Shown: positions 8,526 through 18,513 of the stretch, one piece after another
How positions within the stretch are numbered: position 1 is the stretch's first letter
How the letters are laid out: the number at the start of each line of letters is the position of its first letter
Made by a program: the position numbers and the translations under genes
From: Burkholderia lata
GTDB taxonomy: Bacteria > Pseudomonadota > Gammaproteobacteria > Burkholderiales > Burkholderiaceae
Length of the DNA stretch: 64,000 nt
Direction of reading: 5' to 3'
Assembly (NCBI RefSeq): GCF_000012945.1
Contig: NC_007510.1
Location: 2,852,001-2,916,000, forward strand
Notes under the pieces: generated by a model
Seen by the model: the letters and a program-made list of their open reading frames with translations, nothing else
What the model was told of the DNA's origin: nothing
The model's database searches: none

Positions 8526-11500
8526 GTGAAGTCTTCCGGATCGGCGCGTACGGCGCGCCGCAATGCTGCCCTGTCCTCCTCCGACGCCTCGACGGACACC
8601 GTCGCCACCGCCGCGAACGGCCGTGCGAAAACGGCAACGAAACCGAAAGACCCGATACGTCAGACAAAACGCACGGCGAAAGCCGCCGGCCCGGCTGCCC
8701 GCACCGCGGCCCGCACGGCCGCCGCGCCGAAGTCCGGCACGCGCACGCGCGAAGACAAGGACGGCCCGCTGTTCGACGACATCCGCTTTCTCGGCCGCCT
8801 GCTCGGCGACGTCGTGCGTGAGCAGGAAGGCGACACCGTGTTCGACGTCGTCGAAACGATCCGCCAGACCGCGGTCAAGTTCCGCCGCGAGGACGACAGC
8901 GAAGCCGCGCAGACGCTCGAGAAGAAGCTGCGCAAGCTGACGCCGGAGCAGACGGTGAGCGTCGTGCGCGCGTTCAGCTATTTCTCGCATCTCGCGAATA
9001 TCGCGGAAGACCGCCACCACAATCGCCGCCGCCGCATCCACGCGCTGGCCGGCTCCGCGTCGCAGCCCGGCACGGTCGCGTACGCGCTCGAACAACTGAA
9101 GACGACCGGCAACGCGTCGAAGCGCCTGCTGCAGCGCTTTTTCGACGATGCGCTGATCGTGCCGGTGCTGACCGCGCACCCGACCGAAGTGCAGCGCAAG
9201 AGCATCCTCGACGCACAGCACGACATCGCGCGCCTGCTCGCCGAACGCGACCAGGAACTGACCGGCCGCGAGCGCCAGTACAACGAATCGATGCTGCGCG
9301 CCCGCGTCACCGCGCTGTGGCAGACCCGCATGCTGCGCGACGCGCGCCTGACGGTGGGCGACGAAATCGAGAACGCGCTGTCGTACTACCGCGCGACGTT
9401 CCTCGACGAGCTGCCCGCGCTGTACGGCGACATCGAGGCCGCACTCGCCGAGCACGGCCTGTCGGCGCGCGTACCCGCGTTCTTCCAGATGGGCAGCTGG
9501 ATCGGCGGCGACCGCGACGGCAACCCGAACGTGACCGCACCGACGCTCGAAGAAGCAATCAACCGCCAGGCCGCGGTGATCCTCGAGCACTATCTGGAAC
9601 AGGTGCACAAGCTCGGCGCCGAGCTGTCGGTGTCGAACCTGCTCGTCGGCGCGAACGACGCCGTGAAAGCGCTCGCAGCAGCGTCCCCCGACCAGTCGCC
9701 GCATCGCGTCGACGAGCCGTATCGCCGTGCGCTGATCGGCATCTACACGCGCCTCGCCGCAAGCGCGCGCGTGCGTCTCGGCGAAGGCACGGTGCCGGTG
9801 CGCAGCGCAGGCCGCGGCGCGGCGCCCGTGCGCGCGACCCCGTATGCGGATTCCGAAGCGTTCGTCGCCGACCTGAAGGTGCTGACCGCGTCGCTCGACG
9901 AACACCACGGCACGTCGCTCGCCGCGCCGCGCCTCGCGCCGCTCGTACGCGCGGCCGAAGTGTTCGGCTTCCATCTCGCGAGCATCGACCTGCGCCAGAG
10001 CTCCGACATCCACGAAGCCGTAGTCGCCGAACTGTTCGCACGCGCGGGCGTCGAGGCCGACTACGCGGCGCTCGCCGAGGAAGACAAGCTGCGCGTGCTG
10101 CTCGCCGCGCTCGCCGATCCGCGTCCGCTGCGCTCGCCGTACTTCGAATACTCGGCGCTCGCGCAGAGCGAACTCGGCGTGTTCGAGAAGGCGCGCGAAG
10201 TCCGCGCGCAATTCGGCGCACGCGCGGTGCGCAACTACATCATTTCGCATACGGAAACCGTCAGCGACCTCGTCGAGGTGCTGCTGCTGCAGAAGGAGAC
10301 GGGCCTGCTCGACGGCGCGCTCGGCGTGCCGGGCGGCGATGCGAAGAACAGCCTGATGGTGATCCCGCTGTTCGAGACGATTCCCGACCTGCGCGACGCC
10401 GCGCGCATCATGCGCGAATACTTCGCACTGCCGGGCATCGACGCGCTGATCGCGCACCAGGGCGCCGAACAGGAAGTGATGCTCGGCTATTCGGACAGCA
10501 ACAAGGACGGCGGCTTCCTCACGTCGAACTGGGAGCTGTATCGCGCGGAACTCGCGCTCGTCGACCTGTTCCGCGACCGCAAGATCACGCTGCGCCTGTT
10601 CCACGGCCGAGGCGGCACGGTCGGCCGTGGCGGCGGCCCGACCTACCAGGCGATCCTGTCGCAGCCGCCGGGCACCGTGAACGGCCAGATCCGCCTGACC
10701 GAACAGGGCGAGGTGATCGCGAGCAAGTTCGCGAACCCGGAGATCGGCCGCCGCAACCTCGAGACGGTCGTCGCCGCGACGCTCGAGGCGACGCTCCTGC
10801 CGCAGAACAACGCGCCCGCGCAGTTGCCGGCGTTCGAGGCCGCGATGCAGACGCTGTCCGATTCGGCGATGGCCGCGTACCGCGCGCTCGTCTATGAAAC
10901 CCCGGGCTTCACCGACTACTTCTTCTCGTCGACGCCGATCACCGAGATCGCCGAGCTGAACATCGGCAGCCGCCCGGCTTCGCGCAAGCTGCAGGATCCG
11001 AAGCAGCGCAAGATCGAAGACCTGCGCGCGATTCCGTGGGGCTTCTCGTGGGGCCAGTGCCGGCTGCTGCTGACCGGCTGGTACGGCTTCGGCAGCGCGG
11101 TGAGTGCGTATCTCGACGGCGCGCAGGACGACGCCGAGCGCACGAAGCGCGTCGCGCTGCTGAAGAAGATGAACAAGACCTGGCCGTTCTTCGCGAACCT
11201 GCTGTCGAACATGGACATGGTGCTCGCGAAAACCGACCTCGCGGTCGCGTCGCGCTACGCGCAGCTCGTTTCCGATCGCAAGCTGCGCAAGCACGTGTTC
11301 GAGCGGATCGTCGCGGAATGGGAGCGCACGTCGCAGGCGCTGGCGGAAATCACCGGGCACGAAGGCCGCCTCGCGACCAACCCGCTGCTCGCGCGCTCGA
11401 TCAAGAACCGCTTCCCGTATCTCGATCCGCTGAACCACCTGCAAGTCGAGCTGATCAAGCGTCACCGCGCGGGCGATACGAACGCGCGGCTGCGCCGCGG

Positions 11501-11552
11501 GATTCACCTGACGATCAACGGGATCGCGGCCGGCCTGCGCAACACGGGCTGA
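8526..11552 (+). CDS. ppc: Phosphoenolpyruvate carboxylase
   Basis: 1008 aa. Carboxylates phosphoenolpyruvate to oxaloacetate, refilling the TCA cycle. The signature [11 protein letters not shown] contains catalytic His218, and [14 protein letters not shown] (692-705) is the second signature. The GTG start at 8526 is chosen because AAGGAAA lies 7 bases upstream. The first 78 residues are an unusual Ala/Thr/Arg/Lys-rich, probably disordered extension before the core begins at [10 protein letters not shown]. No later start codon can remove most of it. Divergent from hemC; a strong terminator follows at 11596. Confidence 0.96.
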   Translation: MKSSGSARTARRNAALSSSDASTDTVATAANGRAKTATKPKDPIRQTKRTAKAAGPAARTAARTAAAPKSGTRTREDKDGPLFDDIRFLGRLLGDVVREQEGDTVFDVVETIRQTAVKFRREDDSEAAQTLEKKLRKLTPEQTVSVVRAFSYFSHLANIAEDRHHNRRRRIHALAGSASQPGTVAYALEQLKTTGNASKRLLQRFFDDALIVPVLTAHPTEVQRKSILDAQHDIARLLAERDQELTGRERQYNESMLRARVTALWQTRMLRDARLTVGDEIENALSYYRATFLDELPALYGDIEAALAEHGLSARVPAFFQMGSWIGGDRDGNPNVTAPTLEEAINRQAAVILEHYLEQVHKLGAELSVSNLLVGANDAVKALAAASPDQSPHRVDEPYRRALIGIYTRLAASARVRLGEGTVPVRSAGRGAAPVRATPYADSEAFVADLKVLTASLDEHHGTSLAAPRLAPLVRAAEVFGFHLASIDLRQSSDIHEAVVAELFARAGVEADYAALAEEDKLRVLLAALADPRPLRSPYFEYSALAQSELGVFEKAREVRAQFGARAVRNYIISHTETVSDLVEVLLLQKETGLLDGALGVPGGDAKNSLMVIPLFETIPDLRDAARIMREYFALPGIDALIAHQGAEQEVMLGYSDSNKDGGFLTSNWELYRAELALVDLFRDRKITLRLFHGRGGTVGRGGGPTYQAILSQPPGTVNGQIRLTEQGEVIASKFANPEIGRRNLETVVAATLEATLLPQNNAPAQLPAFEAAMQTLSDSAMAAYRALVYETPGFTDYFFSSTPITEIAELNIGSRPASRKLQDPKQRKIEDLRAIPWGFSWGQCRLLLTGWYGFGSAVSAYLDGAQDDAERTKRVALLKKMNKTWPFFANLLSNMDMVLAKTDLAVASRYAQLVSDRKLRKHVFERIVAEWERTSQALAEITGHEGRLATNPLLARSIKNRFPYLDPLNHLQVELIKRHRAGDTNARLRRGIHLTINGIAAGLRNTG

Positions 11553-11595
11553 TCCGCCTGCGGCGCGGGGCGGTTCCGCGCCGGCCCGGATAACG

Positions 11596-11635
11596 AAAGC
11601 CGCGATACGCAATGGTGCGTATCGCGGCTTTTTTC
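11596..11635 (+). terminator. Rho-independent terminator after ppc
   Basis: A perfect 15-bp stem (11596-11610 with 11617-11631) is followed by a T run. It may also serve the convergent methyltransferase gene. Confidence 0.85.
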
Positions 11636-11670
11636 ATGCGCGGGCGAAACCGCGGCGGCACACCTCGCGC

Positions 11671-12423
11671 TCAGTGCGCATCGATCAGCAGTGCGTCGTG
11701 CTCGAACGAGCCATCGGGCTGCACCGCGTAGTAGCCGCGCACCTCGTCCGGCGCATGCGCCCACAGCGCGCGAATGCCGGTGACGCTGTCGGCCGGCGTG
11801 CGGATGCGCGCAACCCACGTATCGAAATCGATCGGCAGCCGCCAGCGGCTGTGCACGTGCGCGTCGAAGCCGGCGTCGCGGAACATCGCGAGCCATTCGT
11901 CCGCCCGGTAATCGCGCACGTGCGACGCGTCGCGCAGCACTTCCGCGGCCTGCAGGTACGTATCGAGAAGCGGATGCTCGTTGCCGGCGATGTCGATCAT
12001 CAGCACACGGCCACCCGGTTTCAGCACGCGGCGCACCTCGGCGAGCGCCGCGCGCATGTCGTGCCAGTGGTGCGCGCTCATCCGGCTCACGACCCAGTCG
12101 AACGTCGCCGTCTCGAACGGCAGTTGCTCGGCCGGGCCCTGCTGCGTGCGGATGTTCGCGAGCCCGCGCTCGCGCGCGGCCGCGTCGACGGTCGCGAGCA
12201 TCTGCGCGGCGAGATCGTAGGCGACCACGTCGCGCACGTGCGGCGCGACCGCGAAGCTCGCATGGCCGGCGCCGCAGCCGAGATCGAGCACCGCGGCGTC
12301 GGGCGTCGCGCGCACTGCGTCGGCGAGCGTCTGCAGATCGGCGCCCGTCGCGTGGACCGTGCTCGTCAGATAGGCGGCGGCCGTCGTGCCGAATGCGTCG
12401 GCGACCTGATCGTGGTGTTTCAT
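11671..12423 (-). CDS. Class I SAM-dependent methyltransferase
   Basis: 250 aa, cytoplasmic. Motif I VLDLGCGAGH (45-54), a motif II acid in VAYDLAA, and RVLKPGGRVLMID place it in the UbiE/Methyltransf_11 group. Nothing fixes the acceptor. ATG 12423 has AGGAG 7 bases upstream, an excellent ribosome binding site. Divergent from an XRE/MmyB-type regulator with a 215-bp gap that contains a perfect palindrome, so the regulator probably controls this gene. Confidence 0.85.
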   Translation of the reverse strand: MKHHDQVADAFGTTAAAYLTSTVHATGADLQTLADAVRATPDAAVLDLGCGAGHASFAVAPHVRDVVAYDLAAQMLATVDAAARERGLANIRTQQGPAEQLPFETATFDWVVSRMSAHHWHDMRAALAEVRRVLKPGGRVLMIDIAGNEHPLLDTYLQAAEVLRDASHVRDYRADEWLAMFRDAGFDAHVHSRWRLPIDFDTWVARIRTPADSVTGIRALWAHAPDEVRGYYAVQPDGSFEHDALLIDAH

Positions 12424-12532
12424 CGTTCGCTCCTTTGTACCGTTGCCGGTGCGACAGACGCATCAGCGCCTGCTCCGGCCCCATGCAACGCGTTTTGTGG
12501 GACGCTCGCTGCCCTGCCAGCGCGCGAGCCGC

Positions 12533-12562
12533 TACAATAGGCCTGCGTTTGTACCAGTACAA
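12533..12562. promoter_or_regulatory. Candidate promoter and operator between methyltransferase and XRE regulator
   Basis: TACAAT at 12533-12538 could be a -10 box for the rightward gene. It is followed by the perfect palindrome TTGTACCAGTACAA (12549-12562). A further TTTGTACCG lies near 12433, just before the methyltransferase start. A regulator dimer binding here could repress both directions. Inferred from position and symmetry. Confidence 0.5.
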
Positions 12563-12638
12563 GTTAAGCAGTTATTCTGGTATTCGATACACCTGTCTGA
12601 TCGTTGCCGCGTCCCCGCTTCCATTTCGCCGTTTCCGC

Positions 12639-13448
12639 ATGAACCATCCGTCCTCCACCCCCGTCCCGCCGCTCGACGCCACGCCCGCCCGTGCACTCGG
12701 CGAATTCATCCGCGCCCACCGCGAGCGGCTGTCGCCGCAGGCCGTCGGCCTGCCGCCCGGCCCGCGCCGCCGCACGCCGGGGTTGCGGCGCGAGGAAGTC
12801 GCGCAACTGTGCGGCGTCAGCCCGACCTGGTACACGTGGATCGAACAGGGTCGCCCGGTGTCGGCCTCCGCCGACGCGCTCGCGCGAATCGCCGTCGCGC
12901 TGCAACTGTCGAAGGCCGAGCGCGCGTACCTGTTCGAGCTGGCCGCGCAGCGCGACCCGGCCGAGCCCGACGTCGCGGGTGGCGACCTGCCGCCGACGCT
13001 CGCCGCGACCGTCGCGGCAATCGCGACGCCCGCGTACGTGCTCGACCGTCAATGGAACGCACTCGCATGGAACACGCCGGCCGCCGCGTTGTTCTCCGGC
13101 TGGCTCGACGGCGAGCACGATCGCAACCTGCTGCGCTTCACGTTCATGTCGCCGGCCGCGCGCACGCTGATCGTCGACTGGGAAACCCGCGCGCGGCGGC
13201 TCGCGGCCGAATTCCGCGCCGATTCGATCCGTCACCTGACCGATGCGCCCACGCGCGCGCTGATCGACGCGTTGACCGCCGGCAGCGATGCGTTCGCGCA
13301 GTACTGGGCATCGCAGGACGTGTTCGAACGAGAAGGCGGCCTGCGCGAATTCGACCATCCGGCCGACGGCCGCCTCGTGTACCAGCAGATCACGCTGAAG
13401 CCCGCGCACCGCGAAGACCTGAAGCTGGTGGTGCTGGTGCGCGACTGA
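12639..13448 (+). CDS. XRE family regulator with MmyB-like ligand-binding domain
   Basis: 269 aa. An N-terminal HTH (about 45-75) reads PGLRREEVAQLCGVSPTWYT then WIEQGR, the classic start of this actinobacterial/proteobacterial family. Residues about 115-265 form the MmyB-like domain (YVLDRQWNALAWN, then FDHPADGRLVYQQITL), thought to bind a small hydrophobic ligand. ATG 12639 puts the HTH at the usual distance from the N-terminus; longer upstream reading has no domain. Divergent from the methyltransferase gene, a common arrangement for a local regulator and its target. Confidence 0.88.
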   Translation: MNHPSSTPVPPLDATPARALGEFIRAHRERLSPQAVGLPPGPRRRTPGLRREEVAQLCGVSPTWYTWIEQGRPVSASADALARIAVALQLSKAERAYLFELAAQRDPAEPDVAGGDLPPTLAATVAAIATPAYVLDRQWNALAWNTPAAALFSGWLDGEHDRNLLRFTFMSPAARTLIVDWETRARRLAAEFRADSIRHLTDAPTRALIDALTAGSDAFAQYWASQDVFEREGGLREFDHPADGRLVYQQITLKPAHREDLKLVVLVRD

Positions 13449-13454
13449 CGCAAC

Positions 13455-14456
13455 TCAGAAGCTGATCGTTGCAGTAATCGAATCGCTGTAGTTGCCCGGC
13501 GCGGGGGTTGTCTGCGCGGGCACGCGCCCGTACACGGGTATCGTCTGGCTGAATCCGCTGCCCGACCCCGTCGCCATCGACGTGCCGCCGGTACCGTCGC
13601 CCCATGGCGTCGTATAGCCGCCGTCCGCGTAAAGCTGATAGCCGACCGACCCGCCGCCGCCCGTACGCGACATGGTGCGTGCGGCGACGTTGCCGCTGCT
13701 GCCGCCGTTCAGCGCAATCTGGAACGCGTCGCCGTTCGTGCAGCGCGCATTGATCGACCCGGCCGCTGCCAGCGGAGACGTCAATACGCCGGTGGCCGGA
13801 AACGCGACGCCGGTCGCGGTGATGATGCAGTCGTTGGCGACCGTGGCCGTGGCGGAGAAGCTCACCGTGCCGGCCGCCGACTGCGCCGCGCAGGTCAGCG
13901 TCGGCAGGATGCTGAGCAGCGAAAAGCTCTGGCTGTAGGTCGCCTGGTTGCCGCTGAAGCTCTGGGTGTAGACGGTGCTGCTGTTGTTCACGGTCGGCAC
14001 GGTCGGCTGGTTGGCCGTGACGCGGCCATAGATGGTGATATTCGCGCTCGCGCTGGTGCCGAGCAACGGTTTCTGCAACGTCACGGAGATCGGCGTGGTG
14101 CCGGCGCTGACGGAACCCCACGCCTGCGAGTAACCGGAGTCCTGGTACAGGTCGTACTGCATCTGGTTCGTCCCGTTGCTCAGGTAGCGCGGGCTCGTGC
14201 CGCCGAGGTTCACGCAGACGAGCACGCCCGTGTTCAGGCTCAGCACATCCCACGTGCAGTTGACGGTCATCGTGCTGGTGGTCGTGACGGCCAGCAGCCG
14301 GATCGGGCTGACGGAGCCGAAGCTCGGCGCCGGTGGCGTGACCGAACAGGCATCCGCGCGTGCCGACGCCCACGGCGCGCCGAGCGCCACGACCAGCAGC
14401 AGGCACGACAGCATGCGCAGCCAGCCGCGCGCCGTGTCGAATCGCTCATCCGCCAT
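13455..14456 (-). CDS. Two-domain spore coat U (SCPU) protein, likely Csu-type pilus tip subunit
   Basis: 333 aa from ATG 14456 (an ATG at 14474 is also possible). An N-terminal signal peptide ending in SARA is followed by two SCPU domains (about 40-180 and 195-333). Each ends in the YGRV then G.YSD or TANQ strand pattern, and each contains paired Cys. Two-domain SCPU proteins such as CsuE are the tip adhesins of archaic chaperone-usher pili, whereas rod subunits have one domain. In classical loci this gene follows the usher on the same strand. Here it is divergent from the pilin, chaperone and usher genes, so it may be controlled separately. Confidence 0.85.
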   Translation of the reverse strand: MADERFDTARGWLRMLSCLLLVVALGAPWASARADACSVTPPAPSFGSVSPIRLLAVTTTSTMTVNCTWDVLSLNTGVLVCVNLGGTSPRYLSNGTNQMQYDLYQDSGYSQAWGSVSAGTTPISVTLQKPLLGTSASANITIYGRVTANQPTVPTVNNSSTVYTQSFSGNQATYSQSFSLLSILPTLTCAAQSAAGTVSFSATATVANDCIITATGVAFPATGVLTSPLAAAGSINARCTNGDAFQIALNGGSSGNVAARTMSRTGGGGSVGYQLYADGGYTTPWGDGTGGTSMATGSGSGFSQTIPVYGRVPAQTTPAPGNYSDSITATISF

Positions 14457-14758
14457 GGTTTTCCCCGTAAGCACGCTCGCCCCGCGACAACCGTCGCCAG
14501 GCCACGCGCCCCTCGATGGTAGCCGGCCGCGTACTGCGTCGTTCGCGCCGATTCTTGATCCAGGTCAAGCCGCCCACAGCAATCTATCAGGAATCCGGCA
14601 CAAAACCTGCCGCTTCGGCATTTTCACCATTGCCGGCGCCCGAAAGCGTGGAGTAGTCTTCCGTCAACGACAGCGCAGTTCCGTCGGCACGGCAGGCACA
14701 ACGCGGGAGGCCACCCGCGAGCCGGGCGACACCCCTTGAACGGCTGGAGATAACCACA

Positions 14759-15295
14759 ATGAACGCTACCCGACGTCGTGTCCTTTCCGCTGCGCTCGCG
14801 ACCGCCTTCGCATTCGCACCGGCGCTGCAACCCGTTACCGTCGCCGCCACTTACTCGAACGGCAACGCCACCGCCCAGTTCAACGTCACGCTGACGATCC
14901 AGGCGAACTGCACGATCGCCGCCAACCCGCTCGCATTCGGCACGACCGGCGTGCTCGCGTCGACGATCAGCCAGCAGACCACCCTGTCCGTCACCTGCAC
15001 GAACTCGACGCCGTACAACGTCGGGCTCGATGCGGGCGCCGTCACGGGCTCGACGGTCGCCAGCCGGCTGATGGCCGGCACCGCAAGCGGCAACACGAGC
15101 ACGACGGTCGGCTACCAGATCTACCAGGATTCGGGGCACGCCACGGTCTGGGGCAACACACAGGGAACGGACACGGTCGGCGGCACCGGGACCGGTTCCG
15201 CGCAGTCGCTGAACGTGTACGGCCAGGTGCCGGCGCAGGCGACACCGAAGCCCGACACCTATCAGGCGACCGTCACCGCCACCGTCTACTTCTGA
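14759..15295 (+). CDS. SCPU-domain pilin, Csu-type major subunit
   Basis: 178 aa. Signal peptide (about 1-29), then a single SCPU domain with two Cys (QANCTI and VTCTN). The C-terminal YGQVPAQATPKPDTYQATVT strand is the donor/acceptor edge used in subunit polymerisation. ATG 14759 has GGAGA nearby upstream. It is followed after 6 bases by the chaperone gene and then the usher, so these form one operon. The role as rod subunit of an archaic chaperone-usher pilus is inferred from the single domain and the first position. Confidence 0.87.
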   Translation: MNATRRRVLSAALATAFAFAPALQPVTVAATYSNGNATAQFNVTLTIQANCTIAANPLAFGTTGVLASTISQQTTLSVTCTNSTPYNVGLDAGAVTGSTVASRLMAGTASGNTSTTVGYQIYQDSGHATVWGNTQGTDTVGGTGTGSAQSLNVYGQVPAQATPKPDTYQATVTATVYF

Positions 15296-15301
15296 CGCCC
15301 C

Positions 15302-16012
15302 GTGGCGTTCCTTCCGCGCGCGCTCGCCGCGCTGTGGGCCGCGTCGGCGGCGGCCGTATCCGCGGCCACGCTGCAGATCACGCCCGTGACGATCGAGCTG
15401 CCGCCGTCGGCCGCCGCGGCCAGCGTCATGCTCGACAATCCGGGCGGACGGCCGATCTACGGCCAGGTCCGCACGTACCGCTGGACGCAGGAAAACGGCG
15501 ACGACGTGATGACGCCGACCGACGCGCTCGCCGCATCGCCGCCGCTGCTGCAGATCGGCGCGAACGCCGGGCAGCTGATCCGGCTCGTGCGCACGGCCCT
15601 CGACGCGCCGGCCGCCGAGGAAAGCTATCGCGTCCTGATCGACGAACTGCCCGCGCCTGGCACCCCGGTCGAAAACGGCATCACGATCCGGCTGCGCTAT
15701 TCGGTGCCCGTGTTCGTCGAACCGCCCGGGATGCCGGCGCCGCCGCGTCTCGCGTGGCGCGTCGAACGCGACGCGCAGGGCCTGCGGCTCGCGGTCGACA
15801 ATCGCGGCGGGCGGCGGGCGCAGCTTTCCGCGGTCCGGCTGGTCGACGCGCAAGGCGCCACTCACGAGGTCGCACGCGGCCTGCTCGGCTATGCGCTCGC
15901 CGGCAGCACGCGCCGCTGGCCGCTCAGGCTCGACGCGCGCGCGGCATCGTTCGTCAAGGTGCAGGCAACCGTCAACGCGCAGCCGGTCGAGGCGCAGTTG
16001 ACGCCACCCTGA
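15302..16012 (+). CDS. Periplasmic fimbrial chaperone (PapD/CsuC-like)
   Basis: 236 aa with a GTG start and a signal peptide ending near VSA. Two immunoglobulin-like domains: the first has LQITPVTIELPP and the conserved RTYRWTQ strand, and the second starts near RLAWRVE. It binds secreted pilin subunits by donor-strand complementation and delivers them to the usher. It lies between pilin and usher genes. The stop is followed directly by the usher coding region, so the three genes are translated as a block. Confidence 0.88.
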   Translation: MAFLPRALAALWAASAAAVSAATLQITPVTIELPPSAAAASVMLDNPGGRPIYGQVRTYRWTQENGDDVMTPTDALAASPPLLQIGANAGQLIRLVRTALDAPAAEESYRVLIDELPAPGTPVENGITIRLRYSVPVFVEPPGMPAPPRLAWRVERDAQGLRLAVDNRGGRRAQLSAVRLVDAQGATHEVARGLLGYALAGSTRRWPLRLDARAASFVKVQATVNAQPVEAQLTPP

Positions 16013-16041
16013 CGCGCGGGCACGAACCCGCCACGCTGCCC

Positions 16042-18399
16042 GTGCCGACGACGCGCGATGCCCACCGGGCCAACGCCCCCGCGCGACACGCGCGGCTCGC
16101 TGCCACCCTCGCGATCGCGCTGGCGCTGCATGCCGTCGCGGCACGCGCCGAGCCGGCACCCGCGCGGCCCGCCCCCGCGGCGGCCCCCGAACCCGGCGTG
16201 CTGTTTCTCGACGTGTCGCTCAACGGCGAGCCGACTCACCGGATCGCCCGCGTCCAGCAGATCGACGGGCGACTCTACGCGGCCTCCGCCGACCTGAACG
16301 ATCTCGGCGTCGCGACGGGCGACCGCACGCACGAGCCGTCGAATGCGCTCGTCGCGCTCGACACGCTTCCGGGGCTGCGCTACGACGTGGACACGAGCCG
16401 CCAGACGCTCGACCTGCGCGTGCCCGACGCGCTGCGCATTCCGCACACGTTCGATACGCGCGCGCTCACCGCCGCGCCGCCCGCCACGGCCGGCCGCGGC
16501 TTCGTGCTGAACTACGATGCCTACGCGCAGACCCTCGCCCATTCGCCGCTCGCGATCTGGAGCGAGGCGCGCTACTTCGACCCGGCCGGCGTCTTCAGCA
16601 GCACCGGCATCGCATACCTGTACGACGATCGCCAGCGCTACCTGCGCTACGACACGTCGTGGACGCGCTCGAACCCGGCGACGCTCACGACCACGCAGTT
16701 CGGCGACACGATCTCGTCGTCGCTGTCGTGGACGCGCTCGCTGCGCATCGGCGGCGTGCAATGGCGCAGCAACTTCGGCCTGCGTCCCGATCTCGTGACG
16801 TTCCCGGTACCGGCGCTGTCCGGCAGCGCGGTCGTGCCGACGTCGGTCGACCTGTACGTGAACAACGTGCGCCAGTTCAGCGGCGACGTGCCGGGCGGGC
16901 CGTTCGTGATCAACAGCGTGCCGGGCATCACCGGCGCGGGTAACGCCACGGTCGTCACGCGCGACGCGCTGGGCCGCTCGGTGTCGACGTCGATCCCGCT
17001 GTACATCGATACGCGCCTGCTCGCGCCGGGCCTCGCGAGCTATTCGGTCGAGGCGGGTTTCCTGCGCCGCGCGTACGGCATCACCTCGTTCGACTACGCA
17101 CACACACCGGCGGCGAGCGGCTCGCTGCGCTACGGCATCAGCGAGCGGCTGACCGTCGAGGCGCACGCGGAAGCGACGACCGGCGTCTACAACGCCGGCG
17201 CGGGCGTGCTCGCGCGCATCGGCAACGGCGGCGTCGCGAACGCGTCGCTGGCCGTCAGCGCGCAGCGCAGCGCCGGTGCGCAGGTGGGCCTGGGCTACCA
17301 GTACGTGACGCCGCATTTCTCGATCGATGCGCAGACGCAGCGCGCATTCGGCGGCTACGGCGACCTCGGTGCGCGCGAAGGGATCCCGGTGTCGAGTGCC
17401 TCGGACCGCATCACGGTGTCGTTTCCGTTCCTGCGCGCGCAGACGCTGTCGTTCAGCTATCTCGGCCTCAAGTACCCGGGCATCGATGCATCGCGCATCG
17501 GCTCGATCGCGTACCTCGTCAATCTCGGCATGCTGACCTCGCTGACCGTCAGCGCGTTCCAGGATTTCCGGCAGCGCGACACGCGCGGCTTCTTCGCGAG
17601 CCTGAGCATCGGCCTCGGCGGCAACACATCGGTCTCGGCCAGCGCGGGCCGGCAGAATGGCGAATCGACCTTCGCGGTGAACGCCACGCGCCCGCCCGAC
17701 TACGGCGGCGGCTTCGGCTGGAACGTGCAGGCGGGCACCAGCGCCGCGCTGCGCTACGGGCAGGGTCAATTGCAGTATCTCGGCCGCGCCGGCGAGGTCA
17801 CGCTGCTCGCGCAGTCGTTCGGCGGGCGCGGCAACGCGTCGGTCGACGTCACCGGCGCGCTCGTGCTGATGGACGGCCGGCTGATGACGGCGCGCCGCAT
17901 CGACGACAGCTTCGCGCTCGTCTCGACCGATACGGGGCGCGTCCCCGTGCTGCACCAGAACCGGCTGATCGGCGAGACCAGCCGCGCCGGCTACCTGCTG
18001 GTGCCCGATCTGAACGCCTACCAGAACAATCGCGTCGCGATCGACGGCGCGACGCTACCGGCCGATGCGCGCATCGCCGACACGACGCTCGACGTCGTGC
18101 CACAGGCGCGCTCCGGCGTGCTCGCGCATTTCGCCGTGTCGCGCTACAGCGCGGCGTCGATCATCCTGCACGCGCCCGACGGTACGCCGCTGCCGCCGGG
18201 GCTCGAAGTCCGCGACGTCGAGAACGGCCAGCGCACGATCGTCGGCTACGACGGCCTCACGTTCGTCGACGGCCTCGTCGAGCACAACCGCCTGGAAATC
18301 TCCGGCAACGGCCACGATTGCGCGGTTGCCTTCGCGTACCGGCGGCCGGACGACGGCACGCTGCCGCGGATCGGCCCGCTGACCTGCTCGCCGCGCTAG
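16042..18399 (+). CDS. Outer membrane usher of archaic chaperone-usher pilus
   Basis: About 785 aa. A signal peptide ends at HAVAARA, then comes an N-terminal usher domain (VLFLDVSLNGE), a 24-strand barrel region (YDRQRYLRYDTSW, RSLRIGGVQWRSN), the plug/middle region with VDLYVNNVRQFSG, and a C-terminal domain ending AFAYRRPDDGTLP. It forms the outer-membrane pore that exports and assembles the pilus. The start is uncertain: the frame is open well upstream inside the chaperone gene. GTG 16042 is chosen as it gives a normal signal peptide right after the chaperone stop, though without a clear ribosome binding site. Confidence 0.88.
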   Translation: MPTTRDAHRANAPARHARLAATLAIALALHAVAARAEPAPARPAPAAAPEPGVLFLDVSLNGEPTHRIARVQQIDGRLYAASADLNDLGVATGDRTHEPSNALVALDTLPGLRYDVDTSRQTLDLRVPDALRIPHTFDTRALTAAPPATAGRGFVLNYDAYAQTLAHSPLAIWSEARYFDPAGVFSSTGIAYLYDDRQRYLRYDTSWTRSNPATLTTTQFGDTISSSLSWTRSLRIGGVQWRSNFGLRPDLVTFPVPALSGSAVVPTSVDLYVNNVRQFSGDVPGGPFVINSVPGITGAGNATVVTRDALGRSVSTSIPLYIDTRLLAPGLASYSVEAGFLRRAYGITSFDYAHTPAASGSLRYGISERLTVEAHAEATTGVYNAGAGVLARIGNGGVANASLAVSAQRSAGAQVGLGYQYVTPHFSIDAQTQRAFGGYGDLGAREGIPVSSASDRITVSFPFLRAQTLSFSYLGLKYPGIDASRIGSIAYLVNLGMLTSLTVSAFQDFRQRDTRGFFASLSIGLGGNTSVSASAGRQNGESTFAVNATRPPDYGGGFGWNVQAGTSAALRYGQGQLQYLGRAGEVTLLAQSFGGRGNASVDVTGALVLMDGRLMTARRIDDSFALVSTDTGRVPVLHQNRLIGETSRAGYLLVPDLNAYQNNRVAIDGATLPADARIADTTLDVVPQARSGVLAHFAVSRYSAASIILHAPDGTPLPPGLEVRDVENGQRTIVGYDGLTFVDGLVEHNRLEISGNGHDCAVAFAYRRPDDGTLPRIGPLTCSPR

Positions 18400-18513
18400 C
18401 GCCCGCGCCGCTCCCGCCCCCGACGGGCTTGTGCCGGACACCCGGCCGCGAATGCTAAAATCACCGGATTCCTCGGCGGCGCACGCCGCTCAATCTCCCT
18501 TCGAAGAATCGCC

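Noticed and set aside
8319..11612. Upstream extension of the hemC reading frame through the whole ppc region
   Set aside because: Composition is typical of antisense to a GC-rich gene; the real hemC starts at 8318 with a normal N-terminus.
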